From: Flavobacteriales bacterium
GTDB taxonomy: Bacteria; Bacteroidota; Bacteroidia; Flavobacteriales_D; Crocinitomicaceae
Length of the DNA stretch: 8,081 nt
Direction of reading: 5' to 3'
Assembly: GCA_009926905.1 (NCBI GenBank)
Contig: RFNX01000532.1
Coordinates: forward strand, 1-8,081
Position numbers and translations under genes: made by a program. This document shows positions 6,628-8,081 of this stretch, piece after piece. The notes beneath the pieces were generated by a model that made no database searches, was not told the origin of the DNA, and saw only the letters and a program-made list of their open reading frames with translations. The first letter of the stretch is position 1. Each line of letters opens with the position of its first letter.

Positions 6628-8044
6628 TAAGGCATTAGGTGTTGTAACAGAACAAGCAGTCCCATAAGCCTGAGGAACTCCTTCGTACATTAATCTAACC
6701 TGAACAGGATAAGTGGTATTATTGACCGGAACACTACCGATAATTTCCTGTATGGTAACATCTCTAGTTGTTTTCCATGCAGATTCTTGTGAACCTATTT
6801 TAAATTGGTAACCGGTAACAGATTGAGGATTATCAGAGGTCATTGTATTCGCATAAACTTTAGACCCTTTTGTTATCAATTGTTTTGGACAATCTTGCAC
6901 TCTTAAAGTTGTAACTGCAGGTGGAGCATTAACAACACAAGCAGCACTATAAGGATACAAGATATTTTTAAAAACTACCCGACATCGAACACTGTACTGA
7001 TGACCATACGACCATATAGGCAAGTCAGATAATTTAAAGGTTCTTGTTGTAGATGTGAAATTTTGTACACCGTCGTTTTGTGAACTTTGAGTCAGATCAT
7101 TCACCTGATATTGATAGCTGGTTGCATTAAATATAGCGTAAACAGAAATTGGTTGTGAAAAAGTTGCCAATGTTTGGTTGCACAAATGTTGTACTTCTGC
7201 ATGTGGAAAAGTAGTTGTTTTTACAATACATGTTGCACCGTAGGATGTCCATGCAAGACCATCAAAAGCTTGGGCAGAAATATTATAAGTTTTATTGTAA
7301 TCATAAGCTGGCAACATGGCATCTGTTAAGAAATCTGCTATCCTTATCTCATTGGTGGTAGTTATTTGTAAATCTGTAACCGAATTTCCAGTTCTGAGTC
7401 TCCAACGGTATTGTGTTGCGTTTGGTACTACAGCGCAAGTTATATATTCATATGCCAAATACTCAAAAGTATTACCGCAACCAGAGGTTATTAGGAGGTG
7501 TCAAATTTGGAGTATAAAAAGAACACCAAGTACCCCAAGGTTGTGTAACTCCATTTTGGACTGTCCTACATCTAATTCTTATCTCAGTATTATACAATCT
7601 AAAAGAATTATTAGCCAAGGACAAGCTAAATTCTCTTGTTGGTCTATTCGTAATTAATTGTGAAACTGTTGAATCGGTGCCAAGTCTAATTTCAAAATCC
7701 CAAGAATCAGCTGTGAGCTGATTAGCGTAAACAGGATTAAACAATGTTAATAAAACCTTACCGCAATCTACTGTTCTTAATGATGTAAGTAAAGGAGCCG
7801 TTTGTGGAAAGCATGAAACACTATATGGACCAAAACCAGAGCCGTAGTTAATTGCAACTTTAACATCAAAAGTGCAGTTGTTTGCAGCCAAAGAAGGTAA
7901 CTCATCAATTCTAAAAAATCTATCTGATTTAACAATGCTATCGGTTACATTCGTAAAAGTATTTCTTACACGAAATTTGTATTGTGTACCGCCAGTTAAA
8001 GCTGCATACAAGGTTTGATTTAACGGCATGTTAGTTCTAGAACA
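6628..8044 (-). repeat. Five tandem cysteine-paired beta-sandwich-like modules
   Basis: Five divergent protein-level repeats can be aligned. Each starts near a (D)C motif (Cys codons at 8042-8044, 7763-7765, 7477-7479, 7180-7182 and 6889-6891). Each has a central aromatic strand (TQYKFRV, DSWDFEI, TQYRWRL, TSYQYQV, TGYQFKI). Each ends in a strand plus a second Cys (GPYSVSC, PWGTWC, TSYGATC, YPYSAAC, AYGTAC). First-Cys spacings are 93, 95 (plus 1 nt at the frameshift), 99 and 97 residues. The paired cysteines suggest one disulfide per module in the oxidising extracellular space. The overall pattern resembles fibronectin type III, but I cannot confirm the fold. At least part of another module probably precedes position 8044. 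Confidence 0.8.
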
Positions 8045-8081
8045 ATCTGTTGATCTTAATTGTGAAAAACCAACTGTAAAA

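Larger units (their letters stand above)
6301..8081 (-). pseudogene. T9SS-secreted multi-module surface protein, 3' part, frameshifted (5' end outside window)
   Basis: This is the C-terminal part of a large secreted protein read leftward. The upstream piece is open from the right edge (8080) to a stop at 7472-7474. The downstream piece is open from 7500 to TAA 6301-6303. The two overlap between 7475 and 7500, and joining them there (one extra base or two missing bases) regenerates the regular module spacing, so they are one gene. The Met at 8027-8029 and the TTG at 7456-7458 are internal, not true starts. The protein has five FN3-like beta-rich modules with paired cysteines, then a linker rich in acidic residues, then a T9SS type A sorting domain. 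It should cross the inner membrane by Sec and the outer membrane by T9SS, then be released or anchored at the surface. Adhesion or matrix binding is plausible but unproven. If the frameshift is real, the product would lose the sorting domain and probably would not be exported. A sequencing error is an equally good explanation. Confidence 0.83.

Noticed and set aside
7316..7657. Plus-strand ORF of 113 residues opposite the T9SS gene, spanning its frameshift
   Set aside because: The minus strand carries regular cysteine-paired modules on both sides of this point; the plus-strand protein has no domain pattern.
1..8081. Search for tRNA/rRNA genes, CRISPR arrays, insertion sequences, att sites and riboswitches
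   Set aside because: Coding sequence fills essentially the whole window with no gap over a few bases; no repeat-spacer pattern, transposase motif or cloverleaf was recognised by eye.

Overview
The window is AT-rich, densely coded DNA. It probably comes from a member of the Bacteroidota, most likely the Flavobacteriales. The strongest evidence is a minus-strand gene at the right end that finishes in a type IX secretion system (T9SS) type A sorting domain, which is confined to that phylum. A+T-rich codon use and the lack of obvious Shine-Dalgarno sites fit. A genus-level guess (Fluviicola/Crocinitomicaceae-like) would be inference only.

Positions 1-6299 hold one compact plus-strand operon whose promoter lies left of the window. 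In order it encodes: the C-terminal part of an asparagine-synthase-like amidotransferase (2-835); a hexapeptide-repeat acyltransferase broken by a -1 frameshift near 968-971 (832-1436); a RimK-like ATP-grasp ligase (1429-2463); a short GT4 glycosyltransferase starting with TTG (2464-3384); a second, COG3919/CarB-like ATP-grasp ligase (3374-4537); a DUF354 GT-B-fold protein (4534-5541); and a NodB-like polysaccharide deacetylase-family protein (5541-6299). Every junction overlaps by 1-11 nt or has zero spacing, so the genes are almost certainly co-transcribed and translationally coupled. Together they look like the modifying and assembly part of a surface polysaccharide or glycoconjugate locus. 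Its distinguishing feature is three different ATP-dependent amide-forming enzyme families beside sugar-modifying enzymes, which suggests a glycan decorated with amino acids or amides. That function is inference.

Positions 6301-8081 (minus strand, convergent, 1 nt from the operon's last stop) hold the 3' end of a large secreted protein. It has five tandem modules of 93-99 residues, each with a conserved pair of cysteines, followed by the T9SS sorting domain. Its reading frame is broken once, in the linker between the second and third modules seen here (between 7475 and 7500), and it runs off the right edge of the window.

There are no RNA genes, insertion sequences, CRISPR arrays or long intergenic regions. 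The two single-position frameshifts in otherwise well-conserved genes are either real lesions or sequence errors, and should be checked before any biological reading.
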